Below are positions 6,408-13,917 of a DNA stretch of 44,224 nucleotides, piece by piece (the stretch's first letter is position 1; each line of letters opens with the position of its first letter). Source of the stretch: a virus; IMG/VR virus record IMGVR_UViG_3300045110_000101, positions 1 through 44,224 of that record; one strand, written 5' to 3'. A program made the position numbers and the translations under genes. A model generated the notes under the pieces. That model was not told where the DNA came from. It saw nothing but the letters and a program-made list of their open reading frames with translations, and ran no database searches.

Positions 6408-8072
6408 CTAATCCCATCCTTCATCACTCAAGTCCTCCCATACGTCCGGCCCGCCCATCGTCGGCAAGCGCTCGTCAATGGGCGCTGAGTACACGCCCCC
6501 GGTGGAGTACAACTGCGTGCTGCGGTCGAAGTTCAGAAGCTCGATGTGTCCCGCCTGATCCTTCGTGCTCGTCGTGTGCCGGTTCTTGAGCACGCGGTAC
6601 TGCGAGGCGTCACCCTGGTACTGCAAGCCCTCCTGATCGCGCTGACGCCAGATGGCGAACGCGATGCTCGCCTCGTTGCCGAGCACCTCCGTCTCGCGGA
6701 AGTCCTGCAACACGGGCGGCGGGTAGCTCACCATGTCCTTCCCGCGCTGATACCGGCGAAGCTGGCAGAGCACGAGCATGGGGATGTTGGCGTCGAGTGT
6801 GACGTTCGTGAGCGTCTTGATCTGCTCCTCGAAGTTGCGCCGGTCACCGAAGCCGAGCCGGTGGATGTGATCGAGTACGACAAACTCATACTCCCGGTCG
6901 AACACTTCCTCGACCAGCCGCTCCACCTTGAGGTGGGTGTCGTAGATGATCTCCAGCCTCCAGTCCCTCATCTCTTCGAGCGCGAGGTGGTACAGGGCCA
7001 ACATCTCCGGGTCTTGCTTGAGGAGCCACGGCTGCTCTAGGAGCCGCAGCGGCACGCCCTTGTGCGAGATGAGGCGGTTGCGCAGATCGGCCTCGCTCAT
7101 CTCCATCGTGAAGTACCCGACCTTGACGCCCTGCTCGCAGATCGCTCTCGTGCCCTGTAGCGCGATGGTGGTCTTCCCGTCTCCGGTATAGGCACCTCCT
7201 GCGTAGAGACGCCCCTGGCGCATGACAGACCCCTCTACGCCCTTCACAAGCTCGTACCCTGGCAAGTCACTAGGCCGAAACTGCAAGTGCTCCAAACCGG
7301 CCTCGACCATCTCGGTGATGGTGATGATGCCGCGCTTCGGCGTCTTACGGGGACGCATGAAATCCGCGAGGGTGAATCCAGCATCGAAGTGGTCGCTGGC
7401 ATCCTTGCCCTGCTTGGCCTGGAGCACTTGCACCGGCACGCCGACAGAGGTAAGGGCTTCCTTGATCTTCTCTGCGTGACGCCTACCGGGGTCGTCTCGG
7501 TCTTGAATGATGATGACGCTCTTCGCGCCGATGAAGTGCCCCGTGTACTCAGGACGCCACTTGCCCGCGCCCATCGGGTTGCACGTCGCGAAGACGCCTG
7601 TCTCCTGAGAGAAGCGCAGGGCATCCTTCTCGCCCTCTACGAGCACGATGGTATGCCCCTCGCTCACGGCGGCTCGAAGCTCGGGCAGCCTAAACGGGAC
7701 ACGCCGAACGCCGTCCAAGTCCCATTGAACCTCGCCCTCTTCGTTGACGTGGCGCTGGCGGAAACGCTTGCCTGGCATCCTCACGGCCTCGAAGAGCACC
7801 GTTCCATTTTCGTCGTGGTAGGGGTAGATGGCGTCCGGTTCTGTGTCGTTCGAGTAGGAGGTGGGGAACAGGTCGCGCATACGCAACCCCATCGCCTCGA
7901 CCACATCCTTGACCATGCACCCGGCGTAGCAGTTGAGCAGCACGCGCCCGTCGTCGCCCTCCGTGATCCCGAGAGACGCTTCCTTGTCCTCGTGCGCAGG
8001 ACACACACCGACGAAGCCGTTGCCTCCCGTATGCACGCCCTCGATGCGCTCAAGGAACTCATCGAATGTCAT
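6408..8072 (-). CDS. Primase-helicase (T7 gp4-like: zinc finger, Toprim, DnaB-type ATPase)
   Basis: 554 residues. An N-terminal zinc-binding module (C24-x2-H27...C48-x3-C52) is followed by a Toprim domain with VEGEKDA and QDRDDPG acidic motifs. A RecA/DnaB-like helicase core follows, with Walker A GGAYTGDGKTT near residue 295, Walker B-like FVVLDHIH near 400, and the sensor region LVLCQLRRYQRG. The protein should synthesise primers and unwind DNA at the phage fork, as in T7. It is the central replication gene of the leftward operon. The ATG overlaps the upstream stop (ATGA) and is preceded by GGTGG. Confidence 0.92.
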   Translation of the reverse strand: MTFDEFLERIEGVHTGGNGFVGVCPAHEDKEASLGITEGDDGRVLLNCYAGCMVKDVVEAMGLRMRDLFPTSYSNDTEPDAIYPYHDENGTVLFEAVRMPGKRFRQRHVNEEGEVQWDLDGVRRVPFRLPELRAAVSEGHTIVLVEGEKDALRFSQETGVFATCNPMGAGKWRPEYTGHFIGAKSVIIIQDRDDPGRRHAEKIKEALTSVGVPVQVLQAKQGKDASDHFDAGFTLADFMRPRKTPKRGIITITEMVEAGLEHLQFRPSDLPGYELVKGVEGSVMRQGRLYAGGAYTGDGKTTIALQGTRAICEQGVKVGYFTMEMSEADLRNRLISHKGVPLRLLEQPWLLKQDPEMLALYHLALEEMRDWRLEIIYDTHLKVERLVEEVFDREYEFVVLDHIHRLGFGDRRNFEEQIKTLTNVTLDANIPMLVLCQLRRYQRGKDMVSYPPPVLQDFRETEVLGNEASIAFAIWRQRDQEGLQYQGDASQYRVLKNRHTTSTKDQAGHIELLNFDRSTQLYSTGGVYSAPIDERLPTMGGPDVWEDLSDEGWD

Positions 8073-8665
8073 GCCGCCACCCGCGAGCGGGCAGCTTTCG
8101 AGTTGAGTCGATGGTACCGACGACGTGCCTCTTCACGCTTACACTCGCGACAGATCGACTTACCAGTCTTCGGAGAGATGTAGGTGTGCTCTGAGCGCGG
8201 GTGTCCGCGACGGCAGACCATGGACGAATACTTGATCTTTTCAGGACGCTCGGAGTCCGGAGTGACGCTGCACTCGTGCGAACAGAAGTGACGAATCGGA
8301 TCGCCGTCCGCCACCTCACCGATATCGAATACGGACGTGCAGCCCTGGCGAGCACACTGGACGATGCGTAGGTTCACGTTCTCGTAGTAGTCGCGTAGCT
8401 CGGTGTGCCACAGTTCCCACAGGTTCATGGCGCAGAGCAGCCGGTCGGCGTCATTGAACGAGAGCGACTTGATCGTGCGCTTGCCCAGGTAGGTCAGGAG
8501 CGTCTGATCTGAGATACCTGCGCGGAACGCGATGTGGTACGCCTCACCTTGCTGAGTGTCCGACTTGTCCTTGTCCGCACGGGCGCATTCACGCTTGACC
8601 AACTCCAGGATCGGGGCTGCGGGAATCCTGCCCCGTTGCAGTATCAGAGCTTCGTCCTGTGTCAT
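8069..8665 (-). CDS. Putative DNA-binding regulator with two zinc-binding modules
   Basis: 198 residues from ATG 8665, chosen for its GGGAGGTCAAA site. Residues 45-85 (AFRAGISDQTLLTYLGKRTIKSLSFNDADRLL) look like a helix-turn-helix. Two Cys-rich modules follow: C-x4-C ... H-F-C-x3-C, and a C-terminal CRRGHPR...CREC finger whose end (EARRRYHRLNSKA) is basic. The last module resembles the zinc fingers at 3661-4044 and 5132-5410. It overlaps the resolvase gene by 77 bases. A transcriptional or replication regulator is likely; the target is unknown. Confidence 0.65.
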   Translation of the reverse strand: MTQDEALILQRGRIPAAPILELVKRECARADKDKSDTQQGEAYHIAFRAGISDQTLLTYLGKRTIKSLSFNDADRLLCAMNLWELWHTELRDYYENVNLRIVQCARQGCTSVFDIGEVADGDPIRHFCSHECSVTPDSERPEKIKYSSMVCRRGHPRSEHTYISPKTGKSICRECKREEARRRYHRLNSKAARSRVAA

Positions 8666-9083
8666 TTTGACCTCCCGTAAGGTCGATGATGGTGATATCG
8701 GCATACGCCTGATCGTCGTAAAGCTTGCGCACGTTCCAGTGAACGATTTGAGAATCGTCGCGCATGACGACGCCGGTCAGAGAGTCACCGATAGCACGTT
8801 GTAGTTTGTCAGTATCTGGCTTGCCCTGCTTGTAGAAGGGATGATCGTCGCGCAGGAGGTGTGCATTCTTCCCCGTGCGAAAATGAGACTTCGGGCGCGG
8901 AAGCGCGAATGTCACGCGCACGCTCACCGGGCCGAGAAGGATGGGGGTGTCTCCCCATTCCTCCCCGACCACTTGTGAGACGTGACCGCGCCACGGACGT
9001 GTCTTCGGGTTCGCCTCTCCACCCCACGGATTCTTCGATCCCTGCGGGATGGGGGCGCCCATGACGAGGACGCGGAAGTACAT
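8589..9083 (-). CDS. rusA: RusA-family Holliday junction resolvase
   Basis: 164 residues. The RusA signature is clear: GKPDTDKL (Asp90 and Asp92) and GVVMRDDSQI (Asp109/110), equivalent to the three catalytic aspartates of E. coli RusA, plus the typical N-terminal strand with PIPQGSKN. The enzyme cuts four-way DNA junctions made in recombination or replication and may help prepare concatemers for packaging. The last 25 residues extend beyond the core and are low-complexity. The start overlaps the upstream stop by one base (TGATG). Confidence 0.88.
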   Translation of the reverse strand: MYFRVLVMGAPIPQGSKNPWGGEANPKTRPWRGHVSQVVGEEWGDTPILLGPVSVRVTFALPRPKSHFRTGKNAHLLRDDHPFYKQGKPDTDKLQRAIGDSLTGVVMRDDSQIVHWNVRKLYDDQAYADITIIDLTGGQNDTGRSSDTATGQDSRSPDPGVGQA

Positions 9084-9727
9084 CAGTTCAGGCTCGCGTC
9101 CTGATGCAGAGGATCGTCACCGACTGAGAACAGCTCGCGCAAGTCCTCGGAGGCTTCCATCGTCTGCTTGAGCCGGTCAGAGCGAGCCCGCGCACGCGCC
9201 TTGTGCGCGTCCATGATCGCCTGCTCTTCCTCAGGAGTTGCCTCTAGGGGGATCGAGGAGGTGATCGCTGTGATGAGCGTGGTCACGTTCGGGCGCAAGT
9301 TCGGCACGAGAGTACCGAGCACCTGGAGCGCAAGGATCGCGAGCGGGCCGTTCTCGATATCGAGCTTGACCGTACCCTCCAACGAGCCGCGAGGGAACCC
9401 GTACTCGTACAGGCTCTCGATGTTGCTGATGTACCCGATGCCCTCCTGTGCGAGTCCAGCGAGCACGTCGAGCGTTGATTCACCGTTCTCCAGCCTCCAC
9501 CACGAGAGAGCTACGCCGATCTGCTCGAACTCTTCGTCATGGCCCTGCCCGCCGTGGACGCGCTGAAACTGCGCCTCGGCCTCTGTGGCGAACTCGTCGT
9601 ACTGAGCTTGCAGTTCCGCGTTGGCGAACTGCGTGGCGGCGATGCTCTCGTCGTTCTCCGAGTTGGCGCTCGACTCGTCCTCGAACGGTGCTGCGTAGAC
9701 CTGTGCGTCTTCGTCTTCCGGTGTCAC
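9083..9727 (-). CDS. Hypothetical acidic protein, 214 residues
   Basis: GTG start with GGGAGGTGCAGA. Unrecognised. The N-terminal 30 residues are very acidic (EDEDAQ, FEDESSANSENDES). A mixed helical region follows, including GISYISNIESLYEYG-like text (actual: GIGYISNIESLYEYG) and a hydrophobic segment (LAILALQVLGTLVPNL). The C-terminus is a charged helix (DAHKARARARSDRLKQ). It lies between recombination genes, so a role in DNA metabolism or as an accessory to the resolvase is plausible. Confidence 0.7.
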   Translation of the reverse strand: MTPEDEDAQVYAAPFEDESSANSENDESIAATQFANAELQAQYDEFATEAEAQFQRVHGGQGHDEEFEQIGVALSWWRLENGESTLDVLAGLAQEGIGYISNIESLYEYGFPRGSLEGTVKLDIENGPLAILALQVLGTLVPNLRPNVTTLITAITSSIPLEATPEEEQAIMDAHKARARARSDRLKQTMEASEDLRELFSVGDDPLHQDASLN

Positions 9728-9784
9728 TCTGCACCTCCCGATGCTGTCACTTTCAGTGTACCTGAACTTTCGGTATCCGGTCGG

Positions 9785-10450
9785 CTACGAGAGCAGCCAG
9801 TCGTGCCACGCAGCGATGGTCGCCTCGTAGACGGGAATCTTGTCCGCCTCCGAGTACAACTCCATGTCGATGAGCTTCGAGCGCACGCGCTCCAGGTGCT
9901 CATCCCACACCTCGCCGCCGTTCTCGGCGTCGTCGGGCACGCGGATCGAGATGGTGCGCCGCTTGCGCCGAGCTTCGCCCTTGAGGCGACTGCGCTTCGC
10001 CTTGCTCTTCGTAGCTCCGGGCTGCGGGTTCAACTCACCGATCTCGACGTAGGTGTCGGGAACACCAAGCTGCTCGGGGTCGATGTTGTCGAGATCGAGC
10101 CACACCCAGGTGCCACTTTCGAGCTTGCACCAAGAGAGGTGTGCCTCGACGTTATCGTGATGCTCCCGGCACAGGCCGATACAGTGCGGGATCGGGGCGG
10201 ACACGAAGCCCACCCCGAGCACTTCGGTCACGCTCGGGTTCTTCCCGAGCACGGCAACTGCGTCTTCCCACGAGTCGAACGTGATCGACACGAAGTAGGA
10301 GTCACCGCCGATTGCGCTGCGCGGGAACGAGTGATGCGGGTCGGCTACCTCGTTCGTGCAGTCCGGGTGTGCGCACACCGCGTTCATCGGGTACGTCTCG
10401 GCTGCTACCGCGACGACGCGCCGATTCTCGATTGGCTTGAGTGCTGTCAT
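9785..10450 (-). CDS. HNH-like zinc-binding protein (putative nuclease)
   Basis: 221 residues. Residues 24-110 have an HNH-type layout: C-x4-C (CAHPDC), then DPHHSFPRSAIGG, and later CIGLCREHHDNVEAH, i.e. a beta-beta-alpha metal motif with its His pair in HHSF and the C-x3-C-x2-HH knuckle. A basic middle (KSKAKRSRLKGEARRKRR) could bind DNA. It sits inside the replication operon joined by ATGA to its upstream gene, so it is more likely a replication or recombination nuclease than an inserted homing enzyme. Confidence 0.7.
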   Translation of the reverse strand: MTALKPIENRRVVAVAAETYPMNAVCAHPDCTNEVADPHHSFPRSAIGGDSYFVSITFDSWEDAVAVLGKNPSVTEVLGVGFVSAPIPHCIGLCREHHDNVEAHLSWCKLESGTWVWLDLDNIDPEQLGVPDTYVEIGELNPQPGATKSKAKRSRLKGEARRKRRTISIRVPDDAENGGEVWDEHLERVRSKLIDMELYSEADKIPVYEATIAAWHDWLLS

Positions 10451-10665
10451 GCCGATGCCACCCCCGATCCGATCTGACTCGGCCCGTCTGTCTCTCTGAT
10501 CCTGGCGAACAGTTCCTCCACCGGATCGTAGTCGGACAGGCTGGACAATCCCGAGAGATCGAGCTTCCAGAGCGCCGACTGCACAGTCGCACCAGCCGCG
10601 CGCACGCCGCTCGAAGTCTCGACTACGACCTGTCCGAAGTTCTCGGTGATGACGAGTCGCCTCAT
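10447..10665 (-). CDS. Hypothetical protein, 72 residues
   Basis: The start at 10665 overlaps the upstream stop (ATGA) and the stop overlaps the next start, so it lies in a coupled chain; the longer frame upstream is a shadow of the secreted protein gene. It begins with beta-like MRRLVITENFGQVVVE, then an acidic helix (DYDPVEELFARIRETD). No known family recognised. Confidence 0.65.
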   Translation of the reverse strand: MRRLVITENFGQVVVETSSGVRAAGATVQSALWKLDLSGLSSLSDYDPVEELFARIRETDGPSQIGSGVASA

Positions 10666-11003
10666 TGGGCCGTCACGTTGATCTGCGTCGAGCCGGGGCA
10701 CGAGCGGTTCGAAGTGGCCGAGCACCGTTGTCCGAGCGTGAGCACGACCGCGTATACGCCGGGAGTCGGGAACGTGAAGGTCACGACGGGTGTGTTGCCG
10801 AGTGTCGCGCCGAGCCGGTTCGTGTTCGCGCCGTAGTAGCGCCACGAGTACGCGCATCCGAACGGGCACGGGTTGCGCGTCGCGTCGAACGTGAACGTGG
10901 ACGGCCCGACCTGTGTCGCGGTCGCGGTCGGCGCGTCGAGCGCCGTTGCGGACGATGCGAATACGCCCAGGACGATGACGACAAGCACGATCAACTTCTT
11001 CAT
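10662..11003 (-). CDS. Secreted small protein with PKD-like domain
   Basis: 113 residues. A classical signal peptide is present (MKK, 15 hydrophobic residues, cleavage near SSATA). The rest resembles a PKD/Ig-like beta sandwich: FTFDATRN, SWRYYGANTN, then FTFPTPGVYAVVLTL and a closing strand INVTAQ. Four Cys residues could form two disulfides. PKD domains usually mediate binding at cell or virion surfaces. Finding a secreted protein within a replication operon is unusual; roles such as superinfection exclusion or cell-surface alteration are guesses. GAGGAGG lies before the ATG, which overlaps the upstream TAA. Confidence 0.7.
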   Translation of the reverse strand: MKKLIVLVVIVLGVFASSATALDAPTATATQVGPSTFTFDATRNPCPFGCAYSWRYYGANTNRLGATLGNTPVVTFTFPTPGVYAVVLTLGQRCSATSNRSCPGSTQINVTAQ

Positions 11004-11995
11004 TACAGAACCTCCTCGGTTCGTTTGACTGCCCGGTAGCTCCGCAGGATAGCGAGGAAGTCCTCATAGGTCGCCTGCGCGTGCCGGAACTGATACAGGC
11101 CGTGCGCCGAGATGTGGAGCACCGCCCTCATGTTGGTCGGGTCGTATCCATCCTCGATGCCAGCACCCTCGTAGCCCTCTAACTGTAGGAGGTGCGAAGC
11201 GTAGATCGACTTGCTCGTCTTCGCGTCCACGAGGAGCCTCGTGCCCTTCTTCACCGTGAAGCTCTCAGGGCCTTTCGCGAGCCGCGACTTACCATCTTTG
11301 GTAAGGCAGCGCGTGACGAGGTTCACGTCCTTTGTGACGCGCCCTCGAAGGTCATAGCGCCCTGCGAACCCGTGCTCGTAGGAGCCGACGGCCACCTCGA
11401 TGCCCTCCGTCTCCCACGCATCGCCCATGTCGTCGCAGAACTTGCGCAAGCCCGCGATGTAGTCCACCTCGTCGGGAGGGAACTCCTCGGGGTCGGGTAG
11501 CTTGCCGAGCGCCGCCCACGACTCAAGGGCACCATGCACGGACGTACCACGCTCGCCCGCCGTGCTCAGTGTGTCGTTCACCGTGAGCGCGAGTTGCTTG
11601 ACTACCTGCTCGATGTTCCCGCCATCACGCGGGTCTGCGAACTGCCACACCGCGCCCTCGGTAACGAGAAGGCGTCCATTCTCGCCGGTCGTGAGGTAGC
11701 CGCGATCCCATAGCTCCTTCACCGCCTTGATCCCCACACGCATCCCCCACCACGAGAGCGCGTCCTTCGACAACACCCCGAGAGCCGTGGTAACGCTGAT
11801 GGCCTCCTTCCATCCCTCGGGGGTGTAGACGATCTCGCTCGTCGGCTCGATGTTGCGAATCGCGTAGCGCCGCTTGTCGGCAGACCGTGGCTTGCCGTCT
11901 CCCGGCCAGTACGCGATCTCGATGCCGGACGGCGTGCGCGTAAGCGTGCGCGGATCGTCCGCGTAGGGATCGAACGGTGGCTTCTTCGCCGCCAT
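11003..11995 (-). CDS. Cas4/RecB-like PD-(D/E)XK exonuclease
   Basis: 330 residues from ATG 11995 (GAGGACA upstream, TAATG overlap). The PD-(D/E)XK signature is seen in order: GTSVHGALESW (conserved His and Glu helix), FAGRYDLRGRV (catalytic Asp), LLVDAKTSKS (D-x-K), and HLLQLEGYEGAG (QxxxY motif). This matches the phage Cas4/RecB-type nucleases that resect DNA ends for recombination. The first 90 residues are specific to the phage and contain DRRYAIR-like basic strands. It follows an SSB-like gene, consistent with a recombination module. Confidence 0.85.
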   Translation of the reverse strand: MAAKKPPFDPYADDPRTLTRTPSGIEIAYWPGDGKPRSADKRRYAIRNIEPTSEIVYTPEGWKEAISVTTALGVLSKDALSWWGMRVGIKAVKELWDRGYLTTGENGRLLVTEGAVWQFADPRDGGNIEQVVKQLALTVNDTLSTAGERGTSVHGALESWAALGKLPDPEEFPPDEVDYIAGLRKFCDDMGDAWETEGIEVAVGSYEHGFAGRYDLRGRVTKDVNLVTRCLTKDGKSRLAKGPESFTVKKGTRLLVDAKTSKSIYASHLLQLEGYEGAGIEDGYDPTNMRAVLHISAHGLYQFRHAQATYEDFLAILRSYRAVKRTEEVL

Positions 11996-12144
11996 TAGTA
12001 TGTCCTCGCACGCACGAAGCGGCCGATCTTTATGTGCCACCCGTAGGCACGATTCCACGATGCGTGCAGGGAGTTGTTGATCCACACGCGAACGTGTAGT
12101 CCCCACTTCGTTCTGCGAATGGTGAAGTCGCGGTATGGCAACAC
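11995..12144 (-). CDS. Small basic protein, 49 residues
   Basis: A GTG at 12144 overlaps the stop of the SSB-like gene (TAGTG) and the TAA overlaps the nuclease ATG, so it fits the coupled chain although no ribosome binding site is visible. The peptide is rich in Arg, Trp and Tyr (FTIRRTKWGLHVRVWINN, SWNRAYGWHIKIGRF), with alternating beta-like pattern. It could bind nucleic acid. Unrecognised. Confidence 0.55.
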   Translation of the reverse strand: MLPYRDFTIRRTKWGLHVRVWINNSLHASWNRAYGWHIKIGRFVRARTY

Positions 12145-12824
12145 TACGACCAGTCGATATCGTCGGAGGCGGCTGCTGCGACGGGCACGCCCACCTGGAC
12201 GCCCGGAACGGCTGCTGCCACGTCCTGTGGCGTCACGGTAGCCGCCTGCTGCTGTAGCAGCGAGGGATCGACCGGCGTGCCCGCCTGCGGGAGCACCTGG
12301 CCCTGTGCGCCGGTCTGGACGGCCTGCGTCCCCTGCTTCTCGTGCGAGCGTGCGCTCTTGTAGAGCTTGAGCGTGAGCTTGTCGTGAAGCTCGGTCGCCT
12401 CGTTGTACGCTTCCGGGCCTGCGCCCGTGAAGAGCGCGGCGATGATCGTGGCCGCTGCGCCCTGCGCGCCCATCTTGCTGATGCGGGTCTTGTCCTCCTC
12501 GGACATGCCACGGAACCCACCGCCGCCGCCGCCACGGAAGCCTCCACCGCCCTGCTGTGAGCCGCCCTGGCCGTTGTCGGCGGGGAGCGCCTGCCCAGGG
12601 GGGGCGAAGGCGTGGATCGTGCGGTTTGTGTACTGTCCGTTCTGCTTCTCCGACCAGCGGATCGTGACTTGCTGATTGGTGCCTGCGAAGGCGTTGAGCG
12701 CGTTGGCGAGGTTGGCTTCCCAAACCGTCCGCGTCACGCCGTCGGTGCAGTCCACGTCGAACTTCTGCCGACCATTCGAGGTCGTCTGGACGCGGACTTG
12801 CACGATTCCTACGGGTGTATCCAT
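12144..12824 (-). CDS. Single-stranded DNA-binding-like protein
   Basis: 226 residues from ATG 12824 (GGGAGG upstream). Residues 1-85 are predicted beta-rich and could form an OB fold (VGIVQVRVQTTSNGRQKFDVD, QVTIRWSEKQ). A Gly-rich linker follows (GGGGFRGGGGGG), then a helical region and a Gln/Ala/Pro-rich stretch. The protein ends in an acidic tip DDIDWS, reminiscent of the DDIPF tip that bacterial SSB uses to recruit partners. This architecture and its place at the head of the replication operon suggest an SSB; the OB fold itself is inferred. Confidence 0.6.
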   Translation of the reverse strand: MDTPVGIVQVRVQTTSNGRQKFDVDCTDGVTRTVWEANLANALNAFAGTNQQVTIRWSEKQNGQYTNRTIHAFAPPGQALPADNGQGGSQQGGGGFRGGGGGGFRGMSEEDKTRISKMGAQGAAATIIAALFTGAGPEAYNEATELHDKLTLKLYKSARSHEKQGTQAVQTGAQGQVLPQAGTPVDPSLLQQQAATVTPQDVAAAVPGVQVGVPVAAAASDDIDWS

Positions 12825-13122
12825 TGTGCTCGAACCTCCCGATTCGTTGCTTGCCAGAAGAGTACACACACCCTCGGACGTTCCCCCAAATCCTGCCTCG
12901 CGCGCGCCCGTACTTACTTGTACTTCGTGTTCTCTTATTCAGGTTACTCGATAGGTTAGTGCCTTTACTGCCTTTACTTAGCGAGCGAGCGACATGCGGG
13001 CAAGCGAGCGAGCCTTGAGTGTAATAGCGAAACGGACGGTGCCGCGAAACATACTCTGTACCCACACACAAACCATCTACTAGAGCCAGACTGCGCTCAG
13101 GCACTAGAGCGTACTGGAAGAA
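12825..13122. other. Divergent intergenic region with short repeats (possible origin or control region)
   Basis: About 300 bases without a convincing gene, between leftward replication genes and a rightward gene. It holds a tandem pair of GCCTTTACT (12961-12979), two GCGAGCGAGC blocks about 24 bases apart, TACTTACTTGTACTT, and, overlapping the start of the next gene, two copies of CTGGAAGAxxTGCA (13114 and 13141, 27 bases apart). It should contain divergent promoters, but I see no clear -35/-10 pair. An origin is possible given the repeats and the adjacent SSB-like gene; this is inference. Confidence 0.4.
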
Positions 13123-13521
13123 GTGCAAGTACATAGCAAACTGGAAGATTTGCACGAGGTACTGTCCGAGCCAGGGTGTAGTCTTCTCATCGTGAACTCG
13201 ATGAGCCGGGAGCTAACGAAGCAGATCAAGCTCGGTAAGCGCACCGAATCGGTGCCACAAGACCTGGACGCCCAGGTGGCCGAGAACGACCACTCCATCG
13301 AGCACGCTGTCAAGTCCCGGAACGATGCGTGGCGCAAGATGCTCGGGAACCCGAGCGACGAACTGAGCTACCGCGTGGACAGGCTAACGCTCGAACTCGA
13401 AGACCTGTACCGAGAGCGCCGACGGCTCAGGGTCGTGCAGGCGATCAAGGATCGCACGCATGAATACTTCCTCACGGACGACGGCCTGCCGCGTCCTCGG
13501 CGCGTGGTGGTGCCAGCATGA
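13123..13521 (+). CDS. Hypothetical coiled-coil protein, 132 residues
   Basis: Codon choice matches the phage genes, so I take it as real although it is unrecognised. The GTG at 13123 has a weak GGAAGAA upstream; GTG 13192 or ATG 13201 are alternatives, and the upstream repeat would then be a control site. The middle and C-terminal half are helical with heptad-like spacing (VDRLTLELEDLYRERRRLRVVQ). The charge pattern fits a DNA-associated or regulatory protein. Its stop overlaps the next start (ATGA). Confidence 0.6.
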   Translation: MQVHSKLEDLHEVLSEPGCSLLIVNSMSRELTKQIKLGKRTESVPQDLDAQVAENDHSIEHAVKSRNDAWRKMLGNPSDELSYRVDRLTLELEDLYRERRRLRVVQAIKDRTHEYFLTDDGLPRPRRVVVPA

Positions 13522-13787
13522 AGTCTCGCCGCCCTCGTTGGATTCGCCGGTTTACCGTGACGGGGCAGTACGAGACGTGCTCGGATTGCTCGGATCGTGA
13601 TGCTGTGAGCTTCACGTTCGGGCACACGAGCAGGAGCGAGCAAGAGGGCACGGCGACAGACGCCGAGCCGAAGGTGTCGTTTGCACGATCAGAGCGCGGG
13701 CTATCGCGCACACGAGGTTGTGAGACTTGCGGGGGATCAGGTAGACTGCTCTCATGTCGTAGTACAGCGCTTCCGGCTGCAAACTGA
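13518..13787 (+). CDS. Small Cys-rich protein, 89 residues
   Basis: Starts at an ATGA overlap with the previous gene, which supports translation. It has two possible zinc-binding pairs: CSDC near residue 21 and CETCGGSGRLLSC near residue 68, the latter resembling the CxxCxGxG knuckle of DnaJ proteins. The first 15 residues are strongly basic. Its 3' part overlaps a minus-strand frame (13612-13905) that has a better ribosome binding site, so one of the two may be shorter than shown or not expressed. Confidence 0.5.
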   Translation: MKSRRPRWIRRFTVTGQYETCSDCSDRDAVSFTFGHTSRSEQEGTATDAEPKVSFARSERGLSRTRGCETCGGSGRLLSCRSTALPAAN

Positions 13788-13905
13788 GACAGCCCTCGGA
13801 GCTTCGGCTCGCGAGCCATAGGCCACCTGGGATGCCCTCAACCGCAGAGGTGCAGACAGACGCATGACTGCGCCCGTGTGTGTACTTCGAGTAGGCATCA
13901 TCCAT
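13612..13905 (-). CDS. Hypothetical protein overlapping the convergent plus-strand gene
   Basis: 97 residues behind a very strong GGAAGGAGGGGGG site directly before the ATG. The first half has ordinary codons and looks coding (DDAYSKYTHGRSHASV, then SLQPEALYYDMRAVYLIP); the last 40 residues are Cys/Arg-rich and less convincing. It overlaps the plus-strand frame 13518-13787 for 176 bases. The site argues that some translation starts here, but the extent of the gene is uncertain. No family recognised. Confidence 0.4.
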   Translation of the reverse strand: MDDAYSKYTHGRSHASVCTSAVEGIPGGLWLASRSSEGCLSLQPEALYYDMRAVYLIPRKSHNLVCAIARALIVQTTPSARRLSPCPLARSCSCART

Positions 13906-13917
13906 CCCCCCTCCTTC

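Noticed and set aside
7287-8183. 298-residue plus-strand frame opposite the primase
   Set aside because: Shadow of the primase-helicase gene; no coding signature of its own.
9728-9784. Inverted repeats CACTTTCAGTG and nearby ACTTTC in the gap before the 9083-9727 gene
   Set aside because: The match is short (4-base arms) and not repeated elsewhere in the gaps I examined; it could be chance.
9539-10477. 312-residue plus-strand frame
   Set aside because: It lies opposite the 9083-9727 and 9785-10450 genes and has no binding site or domain.
10447-11067. 206-residue minus-strand frame
   Set aside because: Its first part is the shadow of the PKD-like gene; the real gene is the last 72 residues starting at 10665.
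12961-13012. CRISPR-like repeats
   Set aside because: Repeated GCGAGCGAGC and GCCTTTACT units are too short, too few and have no regular spacers. I saw no CRISPR array in the window.
11995-13155. 386-residue minus-strand frame ending at 11995
   Set aside because: Most of it runs through the SSB-like gene in another frame and the noncoding gap; only the last 49 residues, after the GTG at 12144, are kept as a gene.
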